Below, piece after piece: positions 1 to 7,440 of a DNA stretch of 22,120 bases (the first letter of the stretch is position 1; every line of letters starts with the position of its first letter). A program made the position numbers and the translations under genes. Under the pieces are notes generated by a model. It was not told the origin of the DNA and searched no databases. It was given only the letters and a program-made list of their open reading frames with translations. Source of the stretch: an uncultured Clostridia bacterium (lineage in GTDB: Bacteria > Bacillota > Clostridia > Oscillospirales > UMGS1783); NCBI GenBank assembly GCA_937892635.1, contig CALBKB010000221.1, forward strand, positions 1 through 22,120, read 5' to 3'.

Positions 1-35
1 ATGAGAGCTGGATCAGCAAGGGGGCGCAAGCATGA
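1..35 (+). CDS. Possible C-terminal tail of an upstream gene (cut by window edge)
   Basis: Reading from base 3, an open frame encodes ESWISKGAQA and stops at the TGA at 33-35. That stop overlaps the pyrB start in an ATGA. The same ATGA arrangement joins pyrB to pyrI, so translational coupling to an upstream gene in the operon is plausible. Eleven codons are too few to identify a product, and a second frame (stop at 46-48) is also open to the edge. This is a weak inference from overlap geometry only. Confidence 0.3.
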   Translation, partial: ESWISKGAQA

Positions 36-952
36 GAAGCTTGATTGATATTTTGGATCTTTCAACAAGCGAGATTGAAGAACTGCTCACAACGGCTCAG
101 GATATTATTGCCAATCCTGCTAAATATGCGCATAAGTGTGAAGGCAAGAAACTTGCCACCTTGTTCTTTGAACCGTCAACCCGTACTCGATTAAGTTTTG
201 AGGCTGCCATGCTGGAGTTAGGCGGAAATGTTATTGGATTTTCTGAGGCATCGAGCTCCTCAGCGGCTAAAGGAGAGAGTGTGGCGGATACGGCGAAGGT
301 AATTAGTTGCTATGCGGATATTATTGCCATGCGACATCCCAAAGAGGGCGCGCCGTATGTGGCTTCCCTCAATGCATCCATTCCCGTTATCAATGCCGGT
401 GACGGCGGACACAATCATCCGACTCAGACCCTGGCAGACCTGTTAACCATTTATCGTGAAAAGGGAAGACTTAGTGATATCACGGTTGGTTTTTGTGGTG
501 ACTTAAAATTCGGAAGAACGGTGCACTCTCTAATCAACGCTCTATCTCGATATAAAAACATTCGCGTCGTATTGATCTCTCCGGACGAATTAAAGCTGCC
601 GGATTATGTTAAGACTAACGTTCTTGAAAAATGCGAGATTGAATATAAAGAAACGCGAGACTTGGAATCGGCTATGCCTGAATTGGACGTGTTGTATATG
701 ACGCGAGTACAGCAAGAGCGTTTCTTTAACGAGGAAGAATATTTGCGACTTAAAGATAGTTATATTCTCGATCCGACAAAACTGGTCAGCGCCAAGAGTG
801 ATATGAGCATCCTGCATCCGTTGCCGCGCGTTAATGAGATTAGTGTGGCCATCGATAAGGATCCGCGTGCCTGTTATTTTAAGCAGGTGCTTAATGGTAA
901 ATATATGCGCATGGCGCTGATTTTGAAACTGCTTGAGGAGGCCAACCGATGA
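32..952 (+). CDS. pyrB: Aspartate carbamoyltransferase catalytic chain
   Basis: Catalyses carbamoyl phosphate + L-aspartate to N-carbamoyl-aspartate, the committed step of pyrimidine synthesis, in the cytoplasm. The 306-residue length is normal for the family. Visible motifs are FEPSTRTRLSFE (about 46-57, the carbamoyl-phosphate loop with S49-T50-R51-T52-R53), the 80s-loop stretch SSSSAAKGES with K80, GDGGHNHPTQTLADL, and HPLPRVNEI near the C-terminus. The start at 32 is the only ATG after an in-frame TGA at 2-4 and is preceded by an AGGGGG ribosome binding site. It overlaps pyrI by ATGA, so the two chains should be made in balance and form the allosteric c/r holoenzyme. No promoter or leader is visible because the window begins only 31 bases upstream. 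Confidence 0.97.
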   Translation: MRSLIDILDLSTSEIEELLTTAQDIIANPAKYAHKCEGKKLATLFFEPSTRTRLSFEAAMLELGGNVIGFSEASSSSAAKGESVADTAKVISCYADIIAMRHPKEGAPYVASLNASIPVINAGDGGHNHPTQTLADLLTIYREKGRLSDITVGFCGDLKFGRTVHSLINALSRYKNIRVVLISPDELKLPDYVKTNVLEKCEIEYKETRDLESAMPELDVLYMTRVQQERFFNEEEYLRLKDSYILDPTKLVSAKSDMSILHPLPRVNEISVAIDKDPRACYFKQVLNGKYMRMALILKLLEEANR

Positions 953-1368
953 ATATTGATTCTATCCATAATGGTGTTGTGATCGATCATATCACGGCAG
1001 GTCGGGGCATGCGGCTGTATGATCTTCTTGGTCTGGGTGATCTGGGGTGCCCTGTGGCCATGATCATGAATGTTAGCAGTAAAAAGATGGACAAAAAAGA
1101 TATAATTAAGATTGATGCTGATATTCAGTTGAATTTAGACGTAATTGGTTATGTTGACCCCAATGCTACTGTTAATGTAATTAAGAACGGCAAGTTGGTG
1201 GAAAAGAAAACGATTGATATGCCGGAAACATTAACCAATGTAATTTCGTGTAAGAATCCGCGGTGCATTACTACGGTGGAGCAGGAACTGGATCAGGTGT
1301 TTCGTTTGACCGATCGTAAACACAATGTTTACCGCTGCATTTATTGTGAAGCTATGGCAGGACACTGA
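949..1368 (+). CDS. pyrI: Aspartate carbamoyltransferase regulatory chain
   Basis: Regulatory subunit that binds nucleotide effectors in its N-terminal domain and docks to PyrB through a C-terminal zinc domain. The four zinc-ligand cysteines are visible as C101-x4-C106 and C130-x2-C133. The N-terminal half shows the family pattern NGVVIDHI...G.....LL, with NVSS further on. The length of 139 residues is slightly shorter than the E. coli chain of about 153. The ATG at 949 overlaps the pyrB stop at 950-952, indicating translational coupling. A PyrI implies an allosterically controlled ATCase, unlike Bacillus subtilis, which lacks PyrI. It is followed 14 bases later by guaB with an AAAGGA ribosome binding site. 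Confidence 0.96.
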   Translation: MNIDSIHNGVVIDHITAGRGMRLYDLLGLGDLGCPVAMIMNVSSKKMDKKDIIKIDADIQLNLDVIGYVDPNATVNVIKNGKLVEKKTIDMPETLTNVISCKNPRCITTVEQELDQVFRLTDRKHNVYRCIYCEAMAGH

Positions 1369-1382
1369 GAAAGGATAAGACA

Positions 1383-2888
1383 ATGGCTATTTTTATTAAT
1401 GAACCTTCGCATACGTTTAACGAATATCTTTTAATTCCCGGGTACTCATCTAGTGAGTGCATACCGGCTAATGTTTCTTTAAAAACGCCACTGGTCCGCT
1501 ATAAGAAGGGTGAACAACCCTCCATTTCGATGAATATTCCTTTGGTTTCGGCGATCATGCAATCTGTTTCGGGTGATCGTCTGGCTGTTGCTTTGGCGAC
1601 GGAAGGCGGCGTATCCTTTATCTACGGATCGCAGTCGGTCGAAGATGAAGCTGCCATGGTGCGTCGTGCTAAGAGTTATAAGGCCGGATTTGTAAAGAGT
1701 GATTCTAACATTCGTCCGGATGCGACATTGGCAGACGTAATTGCTTTAACACAGAAGACGGGCCATTCTACGATTGCCGTTACGGATGACGGTACGGCTG
1801 ACGGTAAGTTGGTCGGTATTGTTACGGGCAGAGATTATCGTGTAAGCCGCATGTCGCCGGATGTAAAAGTGGAAACCTTTATGACGCCCTTTAATAAGCT
1901 CATTTGGGCAAAAGAGGGAACTACGCTTAAAGAGGCAAATGATATTATTTGGGATCATAAACTGAATTCTTTGCCCATCGTCAGCGATGATGGCAAGCTT
2001 TGTTATCTGGTGTTCCGCAAGGACTATGATAACCACAAACAGAATCCCAATGAATTGCTGGATGCCTCCAAACGTTATGTTGTTGGTGCCGGTATTAATA
2101 CGCGTGACTATGCAGAGCGTGTACCCGCTTTGGTTGAGGCCGGTGCGGACGTTTTGTGTATCGACTCGTCTGAAGGCTTCTCGGATTGGCAGAAGTTGAC
2201 CATTGAGTGGATTCGTAAGAATTATGGTGACAGTGTTAAGGTTGGTGCCGGTAACGTTGTGGATGCCGAAGGCTTCCGTTTTCTTGCCGATTGTGGTGCT
2301 GACTTTATCAAGGTTGGTATCGGTGGCGGTTCAATTTGCATTACCCGCGAAACCAAGGGTATCGGTCGTGGTCAGGCTACGGCTCTGATTGAAGTTTGCG
2401 CTGAAAGAGATCGCTATTTTGAAGAGACCGGCATTTATGTTCCGGTGTGTTCGGACGGCGGCATCGTGTACGATCACCACATTACTTTGGCGTTGGCTAT
2501 GGGTGCAGACTTTGTTATGCTGGGCCGTTATTTTGCTCGCTTTGATGAAAGCCCGACTAATAAGGTTAACATAGGCGGCACTTATTATAAAGAGTATTGG
2601 GGCGAAGGCTCCAGTCGCGCTCGTAACTGGATGCGCTATGATTTGGGTGGCGATAAAAAACTGTCCTTCGAAGAGGGTGTTGATTCTTATGTGCCGTATG
2701 CAGGTACCCTGAAGGATAATGTGGCTTTGTCACTGAGCAAAGTTCGTTCGACCATGTGTAACTGTGGTGCCCTCACCATCCCTGAATTGCAAAAGAAAGC
2801 AAAGCTTACGCTTGTTAGTGCGACAAGTATTGTTGAGGGCGGCGCTCATGATGTTATTCAGAAAGAAAAAAGCACTGCGCTGAAATGA
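1383..2888 (+). CDS. guaB: IMP dehydrogenase (Tritrichomonas-like type)
   Basis: Oxidises IMP to XMP with NAD+, the first committed step to GMP. The protein is a TIM barrel interrupted by a CBS-pair (Bateman) region around residues 105-220. The catalytic loop GGGSICITRE places the nucleophile at Cys319, and the flap dyad is R418-Y419 (NWMRYDLGG). Phosphate-binding SDGGIVYD lies at about 357-364 and MGADFVMLGRYFARF at about 373-387. Its 501 residues and distinctive motifs (NEP.HTFNEYLLIPG at the N-terminus, STMCNCGALTIP and IVEGGAHDVI near the C-terminus) match my memory of the Tritrichomonas foetus enzyme, including residue numbering, better than the roughly 488-residue B. subtilis GuaB. It sits between pyrBI and the purine operon and would consume the IMP made downstream. 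No convincing terminator follows it. Confidence 0.96.
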   Translation: MAIFINEPSHTFNEYLLIPGYSSSECIPANVSLKTPLVRYKKGEQPSISMNIPLVSAIMQSVSGDRLAVALATEGGVSFIYGSQSVEDEAAMVRRAKSYKAGFVKSDSNIRPDATLADVIALTQKTGHSTIAVTDDGTADGKLVGIVTGRDYRVSRMSPDVKVETFMTPFNKLIWAKEGTTLKEANDIIWDHKLNSLPIVSDDGKLCYLVFRKDYDNHKQNPNELLDASKRYVVGAGINTRDYAERVPALVEAGADVLCIDSSEGFSDWQKLTIEWIRKNYGDSVKVGAGNVVDAEGFRFLADCGADFIKVGIGGGSICITRETKGIGRGQATALIEVCAERDRYFEETGIYVPVCSDGGIVYDHHITLALAMGADFVMLGRYFARFDESPTNKVNIGGTYYKEYWGEGSSRARNWMRYDLGGDKKLSFEEGVDSYVPYAGTLKDNVALSLSKVRSTMCNCGALTIPELQKKAKLTLVSATSIVEGGAHDVIQKEKSTALK

Positions 2889-2920
2889 ACAAAAAACCGT
2901 ATGGTTTATTGAAGTGTGCC

Positions 2921-2949
2921 TTGACACTATATGTCTTTCGTTGTATACT
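2921..2949 (+). promoter_or_regulatory. Sigma-A promoter of the purine operon
   Basis: A perfect -35 TTGACA (2921-2926) is followed by 17 bases and then a -10 TATACT (2944-2949). The predicted transcription start is near 2955-2957, just ahead of the ZTP riboswitch aptamer. It lies 33 bases after the guaB stop, so the purine operon can be transcribed independently of pyrBI-guaB. Confidence 0.85.
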
Positions 2950-2966
2950 TGATGGTGTAAATTTAT

Positions 2967-3047
2967 GTCGTTTTTTGTGACTGACGGATTTTTGTGGAGC
3001 ACCACAGAGGATCAAAAAACGCTGAAGTTAGCCGACCGTCTGGGCGC
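2967..3047 (+). ncRNA. ZTP riboswitch (pfl motif) aptamer
   Basis: The leader carries the hallmarks of the ZTP/pfl aptamer. P1 is a perfect 9-bp helix (2969-2977 with 3013-3021). The conserved TGACTGACGG strand follows P1 at 2978-2987. P2 is the hairpin TGTGG-AGCA-CCACA (2993-3006), followed by GAGGA. The 3' conserved block CCGTCTGGGCGC lies at 3036-3047. The pseudoknot GACGG (2983-2987) pairs perfectly with CCGTC (3036-3040). This looks like a compensatory change from the usual GGCGG/CCGCC pairing, which strengthens the call. Known members are genetic ON switches that sense ZTP or ZMP, signals of 10-formyl-THF shortage. The 3' end overlaps the 5' arm of the terminator at 3043-3079, so ligand binding and termination should be mutually exclusive. 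Confidence 0.9.
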
Positions 3048-3079
3048 ACTTTTCTCTCATGAGATTAGTGCGCCTTTTT
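3043..3079 (+). terminator. Intrinsic terminator, expression platform of the ZTP riboswitch
   Basis: GGCGCACT (3043-3050) pairs with AGTGCGCC (3067-3074). A nested TCTC-AT-GAGA helix lies inside the loop, and TTTTT follows at 3075-3079. The 5' arm uses the last bases of the aptamer's conserved CTGGGCGC, as expected for ligand-controlled antitermination. It ends 21 bases before the purE start. Confidence 0.88.
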
Positions 3080-3100
3080 ATTGTTTTTGGAGGTAATTTC

Positions 3101-3595
3101 ATGAAAAAAGTTGGAATTGTTATGGGGAGTGACAGCGATCTGCCTATTATTGAAAAGGCGATTGACACACTTAAATCGTTACATATTCCTTTTGAAGTAC
3201 ATGTTTATTCAGCTCACCGCACACCGGAGCAAGCGCGTAATTTCTCTGTAAATGCTCGCAAGAACGGCTTTGGTGTGATTATTGCGGCTGCCGGCATGGC
3301 AGCTCACTTAGCCGGGGCTGTTGCCGCTAATACTACATTACCCGTGATCGGCATCCCTTGCAAGTCATCGAATTTAGACGGTATGGATGCTTTGCTGGCT
3401 ACGGTGCAAATGCCGCCTGGGATTCCGGTGGCAACTGTTGCCATTAATGGCGGAGTCAATGCGGCATTGCTTGCGGCTCAGATTCTTGCCGTTGATGATG
3501 CCGATTTGGCAGCGGCGCTGGATGCGAAACGGGTCAGTGATGCCCAGAAGGTCCTGAACAAGGACGCAACTATTTGTGCAACTTATAATTGCTAA
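3101..3595 (+). CDS. purE: 5-(carboxyamino)imidazole ribonucleotide mutase / AIR carboxylase-type PurE
   Basis: Makes CAIR in purine synthesis. Class I motifs are visible: MGSDSDLP (8-15), SAHRTPEQ (37-44), AAGMAAHLAG (63-72) and MPPGIPVATVAINGG. The start at 3101 is chosen because GGAGG (3089-3093) sits seven bases upstream. An in-frame ATG at 3059 lies inside the riboswitch terminator and would add a non-conserved extension. The protein is 164 residues, typical for the family. It is the first gene of the operon under ZTP control. No purK, which makes the N5-CAIR substrate of class I PurE, is present in the window. Either purK lies elsewhere or this enzyme works directly from AIR and CO2; the sequence does not decide this. 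Confidence 0.94.
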   Translation: MKKVGIVMGSDSDLPIIEKAIDTLKSLHIPFEVHVYSAHRTPEQARNFSVNARKNGFGVIIAAAGMAAHLAGAVAANTTLPVIGIPCKSSNLDGMDALLATVQMPPGIPVATVAINGGVNAALLAAQILAVDDADLAAALDAKRVSDAQKVLNKDATICATYNC

Positions 3596-3610
3596 TAAAG
3601 GAGAAAAATC

Positions 3611-4321
3611 ATGGAAAAGAAGGAAATGCTCTACGAAGGAAAAGCTAAGCGCGTATATGCTACCGATCAGCCCGAAGTCCTGTTGGTTTCTTATAAGGAT
3701 GATGCTACGGCATTTAACGGTCTGAAGAAAGGCACCATTGCCGGCAAGGGCGCTATCAATAACCGTGTGACTAACTATATGATGCAGCAGCTTGAGAAAG
3801 AGGGCATCCCCACACATTTTGTTGAGGAGCTTTCCGATCGCGATACTCTTGTTAAAAAGGTCACTATTGTTCCGTTAGAGGTTATTATTCGCAATATTTC
3901 TGCAGGCTCTTTTGCAAAGCGTTACGGTGTTGAGGAAGGCATTGTATTTACTGAGCCCACGATTGAGTTTTCGTATAAGAACGATGACCTTGGTGACCCG
4001 CTGATCAATGATTATCATGCATTGGCCTTGGGTTTAGCCACGAAAGAAGAGATTGAAACGATCAAGTCTATGGCCTTTAAGACCAATGAGGTCATGAAGA
4101 AATTTTTCAAGAAGCTCAATGTGGATCTTGTTGATTTTAAGTTGGAGTTTGGTCGTTTAGCAGACGGCACTATCGTTCTTGCTGACGAGATTTCTCCCGA
4201 TACCTGCCGTTTCTGGGATAGCGATACTCACGAAAAACTGGATAAGGACCGTTTCCGCAGAGACCTTGGTAATGTGGAAGACGCTTATCAGGAAATGATG
4301 AAGAGAATCCTCGGCGAATAA
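3611..4321 (+). CDS. purC: Phosphoribosylaminoimidazole-succinocarboxamide synthase (SAICAR synthetase)
   Basis: Ligates L-aspartate to CAIR using ATP to form SAICAR. The N-terminal LYEGKAKRVY, the central VPLEVIIRNISAGSFAKR and the signature LADEISPDTCRFWD (about 190-203) are all present. The length of 236 residues matches the single-domain bacterial enzyme. The start follows an AAAGGAGA ribosome binding site 15 bases after the purE stop. PurE and PurC are consecutive in the pathway and adjacent here. Nothing is degraded or unusual. Confidence 0.97.
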   Translation: MEKKEMLYEGKAKRVYATDQPEVLLVSYKDDATAFNGLKKGTIAGKGAINNRVTNYMMQQLEKEGIPTHFVEELSDRDTLVKKVTIVPLEVIIRNISAGSFAKRYGVEEGIVFTEPTIEFSYKNDDLGDPLINDYHALALGLATKEEIETIKSMAFKTNEVMKKFFKKLNVDLVDFKLEFGRLADGTIVLADEISPDTCRFWDSDTHEKLDKDRFRRDLGNVEDAYQEMMKRILGE

Positions 4322-4337
4322 CACAGGAGGCAAATAC

Positions 4338-5759
4338 ATGGGAGGCTATTTTGGTGCAGTATGCCAAAGAGATGCATTGGAAGATGTTTTCTTTGGCACC
4401 GATTATCATTCGCATATGGGCACACGTCGAGGCGGTATTGCTGCCTACGATAAAGAGATCGGACTGCAACGAGAGATTCATAATATTGCAAATTCGCCCT
4501 TTCGAACCAAGTTTGAGCACGTATTTGAGGATATGCAGGGAACATCGGCTATTGGTTGCATCAGCGATTATGATCCGCAACCGTTGTTGATTCGTTCGAG
4601 CATGGGTACCTTTGCCATCTGCGTGATCGGTATCGTGAATAATGCTCAACAATTGATCGATACCTATCTGGCAGGCGGCGGACATTTTGACGCTATGACG
4701 GGTGGTCGTATTAACTCTACCGAGCTGATTGCTTCATTGATTAGCCAGAAGAATGATTTTGTAGAAGGCATACAATTTGTGCAACAGATCGTTGACGGAA
4801 CGACGGCTATTTTGCTTTTGAAGGATACAGGTGCCATCATTGCGGCTCGTGACAAATACGGACGATTACCGATGCTAATCGGTAAATCTGAGGATGGTTA
4901 TTGTGTCTCGCTTGAATCCTTTGCCTATAAAAAATTAGGCTATGAGGACGAAAAAGAACTTGGTCCGGGTGAAATTGTTGAAATTACCCATGATGGGATA
5001 AAACAACTGGCTACTCCCGGCACCAAGAAACGGGTATGTTCCTTCTTGTGGAGCTATTATGGATATCCGACATCGACCTACGAAGGGGTCAATGTTGAAA
5101 TCATGCGTTACCGTAATGGACAAATCATGGCTCGAAATGATAAACAAAGTGGTAACTGTGACGGAGTTGATTATGTTGGCGGTGTGCCGGATTCGGGAAC
5201 GCCCCATGCTATTGGATATGCTAACGAGAGCGACATTCCGTTTGCGCGTGCCTTTATCAAGTATACGCCAACCTGGTCGAGGAGCTTTACGCCGACTAGA
5301 CAGGCTGAGCGCAATCGCGTAGCAAAAATGAAACAGATCCCTGTGCACGAGTTGATTCGAGATAAGAGTCTTCTGTTTGTGGATGATTCAATTGTTCGAG
5401 GCACACAGTTAAGGGAAACGGTTGAGTTTTTATATGACAACGGCGCAAAAGAAGTTCATATGCGTTCGGCTTGTCCGCCGATTATGTTTAGCTGCAAATA
5501 TCTTAATTTTTCCCGAGCTACCAATCCGATGGAATTGATCGCACGTCGCGTCATTATGGATCTGGAAGGCGAAGAAGGATTAAATCATATTGAGGAGTAC
5601 AGCAACTCATCGACAGAGCGCGGTAAGAAACTGAGAGATGTAATTTGTAAAGAGTTGCATTTGGCTTCCCTTGAATTTCAGTCGTTAGACGGAATTATTG
5701 AGGCAATCGGACTTGAACCGTGCGATCTTTGTACCTATTGCTGGAACGGAAAGGAATAA
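4338..5759 (+). CDS. purF: PurF-family amidophosphoribosyltransferase with degenerate glutaminase domain
   Basis: PurF makes phosphoribosylamine from PRPP and glutamine-derived ammonia. The C-terminal half is intact: GVPDS (282-286), the PRPP loop FVDDSIVRGTQ (347-357) and cysteines C234, C386, C462, C465 and C468, which match the Fe-S ligand region of B. subtilis PurF. The N-terminal Ntn-glutaminase fold is recognisable but its chemistry is gone. The nucleophile Cys is Gly2 (MGGYFGAV instead of (M)CGIFG), the HVRY arginine is replaced in GCISDYD (73-79), the HNG asparagine is Ile98 (VIGIVNN), and the SDTE/TDSE aspartate is lost in INSTEL (125-130). An AGGAGG site fixes the start at 4338, so no upstream cysteine can be supplied. 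It is probably an ammonia-dependent or partner-fed PRPP amidotransferase; the role is supported by the operon, the nitrogen source is inference. Confidence 0.9.
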   Translation: MGGYFGAVCQRDALEDVFFGTDYHSHMGTRRGGIAAYDKEIGLQREIHNIANSPFRTKFEHVFEDMQGTSAIGCISDYDPQPLLIRSSMGTFAICVIGIVNNAQQLIDTYLAGGGHFDAMTGGRINSTELIASLISQKNDFVEGIQFVQQIVDGTTAILLLKDTGAIIAARDKYGRLPMLIGKSEDGYCVSLESFAYKKLGYEDEKELGPGEIVEITHDGIKQLATPGTKKRVCSFLWSYYGYPTSTYEGVNVEIMRYRNGQIMARNDKQSGNCDGVDYVGGVPDSGTPHAIGYANESDIPFARAFIKYTPTWSRSFTPTRQAERNRVAKMKQIPVHELIRDKSLLFVDDSIVRGTQLRETVEFLYDNGAKEVHMRSACPPIMFSCKYLNFSRATNPMELIARRVIMDLEGEEGLNHIEEYSNSSTERGKKLRDVICKELHLASLEFQSLDGIIEAIGLEPCDLCTYCWNGKE

Positions 5760-5764
5760 TAACG

Positions 5765-6808
5765 ATGAATATGCAGTCGAAATCTGATAGCTATGCCGCA
5801 GCCGGTGTTGATATTACCGCCGGTTATCGTGCAGTAGAATTAATGAAAAAGCATATTGCCACAACTCTGACCTCGGGCGTATGCTCCGATGTTGGTGGTT
5901 TTGGTGGTTTATTTGAGCTGGACATGACGGGTATTACTCGTCCGGTTCTTGTTAGCGGCACCGATGGTGTTGGTACCAAGCTCAAAATAGCCTTTTTAAT
6001 GGATAAGCACAACACGGTTGGTATTGACTGTGTCGCAATGTGCGTTAATGATATTATTTGCGCCGGAGCCAAACCGCTGTTTTTCCTGGATTATATCGCC
6101 TGTGGCAAGAATGTGCCGGAGCGCATTGCGGATATCGTCAAGGGCGTATGTGATGGCTGTGTGCAGTCGGGAGCTGCTTTGATTGGTGGTGAAACGGCTG
6201 AGATGCCCGGTTTCTATCCGGTTGATGAGTATGATTTGGCCGGGTACTGCACAGGTATTGTTGATAAATCGAAGATTATTGACAATAAAACGATGAAGGC
6301 GGGCGATGTCGTGATCGCTTTGCCGTCGAGCGGTGTTCATTCCAATGGTTTTTCTCTGGTTCGTAAAGTGTTTGATGTTGAACACGCCGATATCAAGCGC
6401 CCGATTGCTGAATTGGGTGGAAAATCAATAGGTGAAACCTTGTTAACCCCCACACGTATTTATGTTAAGCCGATTTTGGCGCTGCTGGATCAGGTTCAGG
6501 TAAAGGGTATTTCGCATATTACCGGCGGTGGCTTTTACGAGAATATTCCTAGAAGTATTCCTGAAGGATTAGGGGCTCGTATCACCGAATCGGCTGTGAA
6601 AGTGTTGCCGATTTTTGATTTAATCGCTAAAACAGGCAACATCTGCCGTCGCGATATGTTTAACACCTTTAATATGGGTGTAGGCATGAGTGTTGTTGTC
6701 GCTAAGGAAGATGTCGAGCAGGCGTTGGCTATTTTGCATGAGCATGGTGAAGATGCTTATGTAATCGGAGATATTATTGAATCCGAGAATAAGATCACGA
6801 TCTGCTAA
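5765..6808 (+). CDS. purM: Phosphoribosylformylglycinamidine cyclo-ligase (AIR synthetase)
   Basis: Closes FGAM to AIR with ATP. The protein has the PurM/SelD/ThiL fold signatures: SGTDGVGTKLKIA (64-76), CVNDIICAGAKPLFFLDYIA (93-112), GGETAEMPGFY and PSSGVHSNGFSLVR. The start at 5765 is chosen because GGAAAGGA (5748-5755) precedes it at suitable spacing. An in-frame ATG at 5720 lies inside purF and would add a non-conserved 15-residue extension. At 347 residues the length is normal. It lies directly between purF and purN. Confidence 0.96.
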   Translation: MNMQSKSDSYAAAGVDITAGYRAVELMKKHIATTLTSGVCSDVGGFGGLFELDMTGITRPVLVSGTDGVGTKLKIAFLMDKHNTVGIDCVAMCVNDIICAGAKPLFFLDYIACGKNVPERIADIVKGVCDGCVQSGAALIGGETAEMPGFYPVDEYDLAGYCTGIVDKSKIIDNKTMKAGDVVIALPSSGVHSNGFSLVRKVFDVEHADIKRPIAELGGKSIGETLLTPTRIYVKPILALLDQVQVKGISHITGGGFYENIPRSIPEGLGARITESAVKVLPIFDLIAKTGNICRRDMFNTFNMGVGMSVVVAKEDVEQALAILHEHGEDAYVIGDIIESENKITIC

Positions 6809-6819
6809 GGAGTATGCCA

Positions 6820-7440
6820 ATGAACAATCATGTAAGGATTGCTGTTTTGGTATCCGGTGGTGGCACTAACCTTCAAGCCTTGATTCGTGCGCAAGAAAAG
6901 GGAATTATTCATAGTGGCGTAATTTCTTTGGTCGTTTCCAATGTGACGGATGCCTATGCGCTTACGCGCGCATCCCGCGCAGGGATACCTTCGTGTGTCA
7001 TTACGCGAAAAGCTTGCGGCGGCCAGGATGCGTTTGAATCTAAACTTATCGAGATCTTAGATGCTAACCAGATTGATTTAATTATATTAGCCGGATTCAT
7101 GAGCATTTTAAGTGAACGATTCACCTCGCACTATAAGGATCGCATCATAAATGTACACCCCTCGCTGATTCCTTCCTTTTGCGGACAAGGTTTTTATGGC
7201 CTTCGTGTGCATGAGGCGGCACTTGAAAAGGGAGTTAAGGTGACAGGCGCTACGGTGCATTTTGTTAATGAGATTCCTGATGATGGTCGTATTATTTTGC
7301 AAAAGGCGGTGTCAATTCGTGAGAATGATACACCGGAATCTTTACAGAAACGCGTGATGCGCTTGGCGGAATGGAAGATTTTGCCTCAAGCGGCCGAAAT
7401 GATTTGTCAACAGATCCAGATGGAAAGGGAAAGAAAATGA
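6820..7440 (+). CDS. purN: Phosphoribosylglycinamide formyltransferase (10-formyl-THF-dependent)
   Basis: Transfers a formyl group from 10-formyl-THF to GAR. LVSGGGTNLQALI (10-22) forms the phosphate-binding loop. The catalytic triad is visible as N111 and H113 in INVHPSLIPSF, and D155 in PDDGRIIL. The start at 6820 is preferred over the ATG at 6814 because AAGGAG (6807-6812) is seven bases from 6820 but only one from 6814. The protein is 206 residues. It is one of two 10-formyl-THF users in this ZTP-riboswitch operon. Its stop overlaps the purO start in ATGA. Confidence 0.95.
   Translation: MNNHVRIAVLVSGGGTNLQALIRAQEKGIIHSGVISLVVSNVTDAYALTRASRAGIPSCVITRKACGGQDAFESKLIEILDANQIDLIILAGFMSILSERFTSHYKDRIINVHPSLIPSFCGQGFYGLRVHEAALEKGVKVTGATVHFVNEIPDDGRIILQKAVSIRENDTPESLQKRVMRLAEWKILPQAAEMICQQIQMERERK

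Noticed and set aside
2894..2910. AAACC-GTAT-GGTTT hairpin after guaB as a terminator
   Set aside because: The stem is only five mostly A-T pairs with a short, interrupted T run. It is too weak to call, so transcription from guaB may partly run into the purine leader.
3059..3100. Upstream in-frame ATG for purE
   Set aside because: It lies in the riboswitch terminator hairpin and has no ribosome binding site. The ATG at 3101 has GGAGG at proper spacing and begins the conserved protein.
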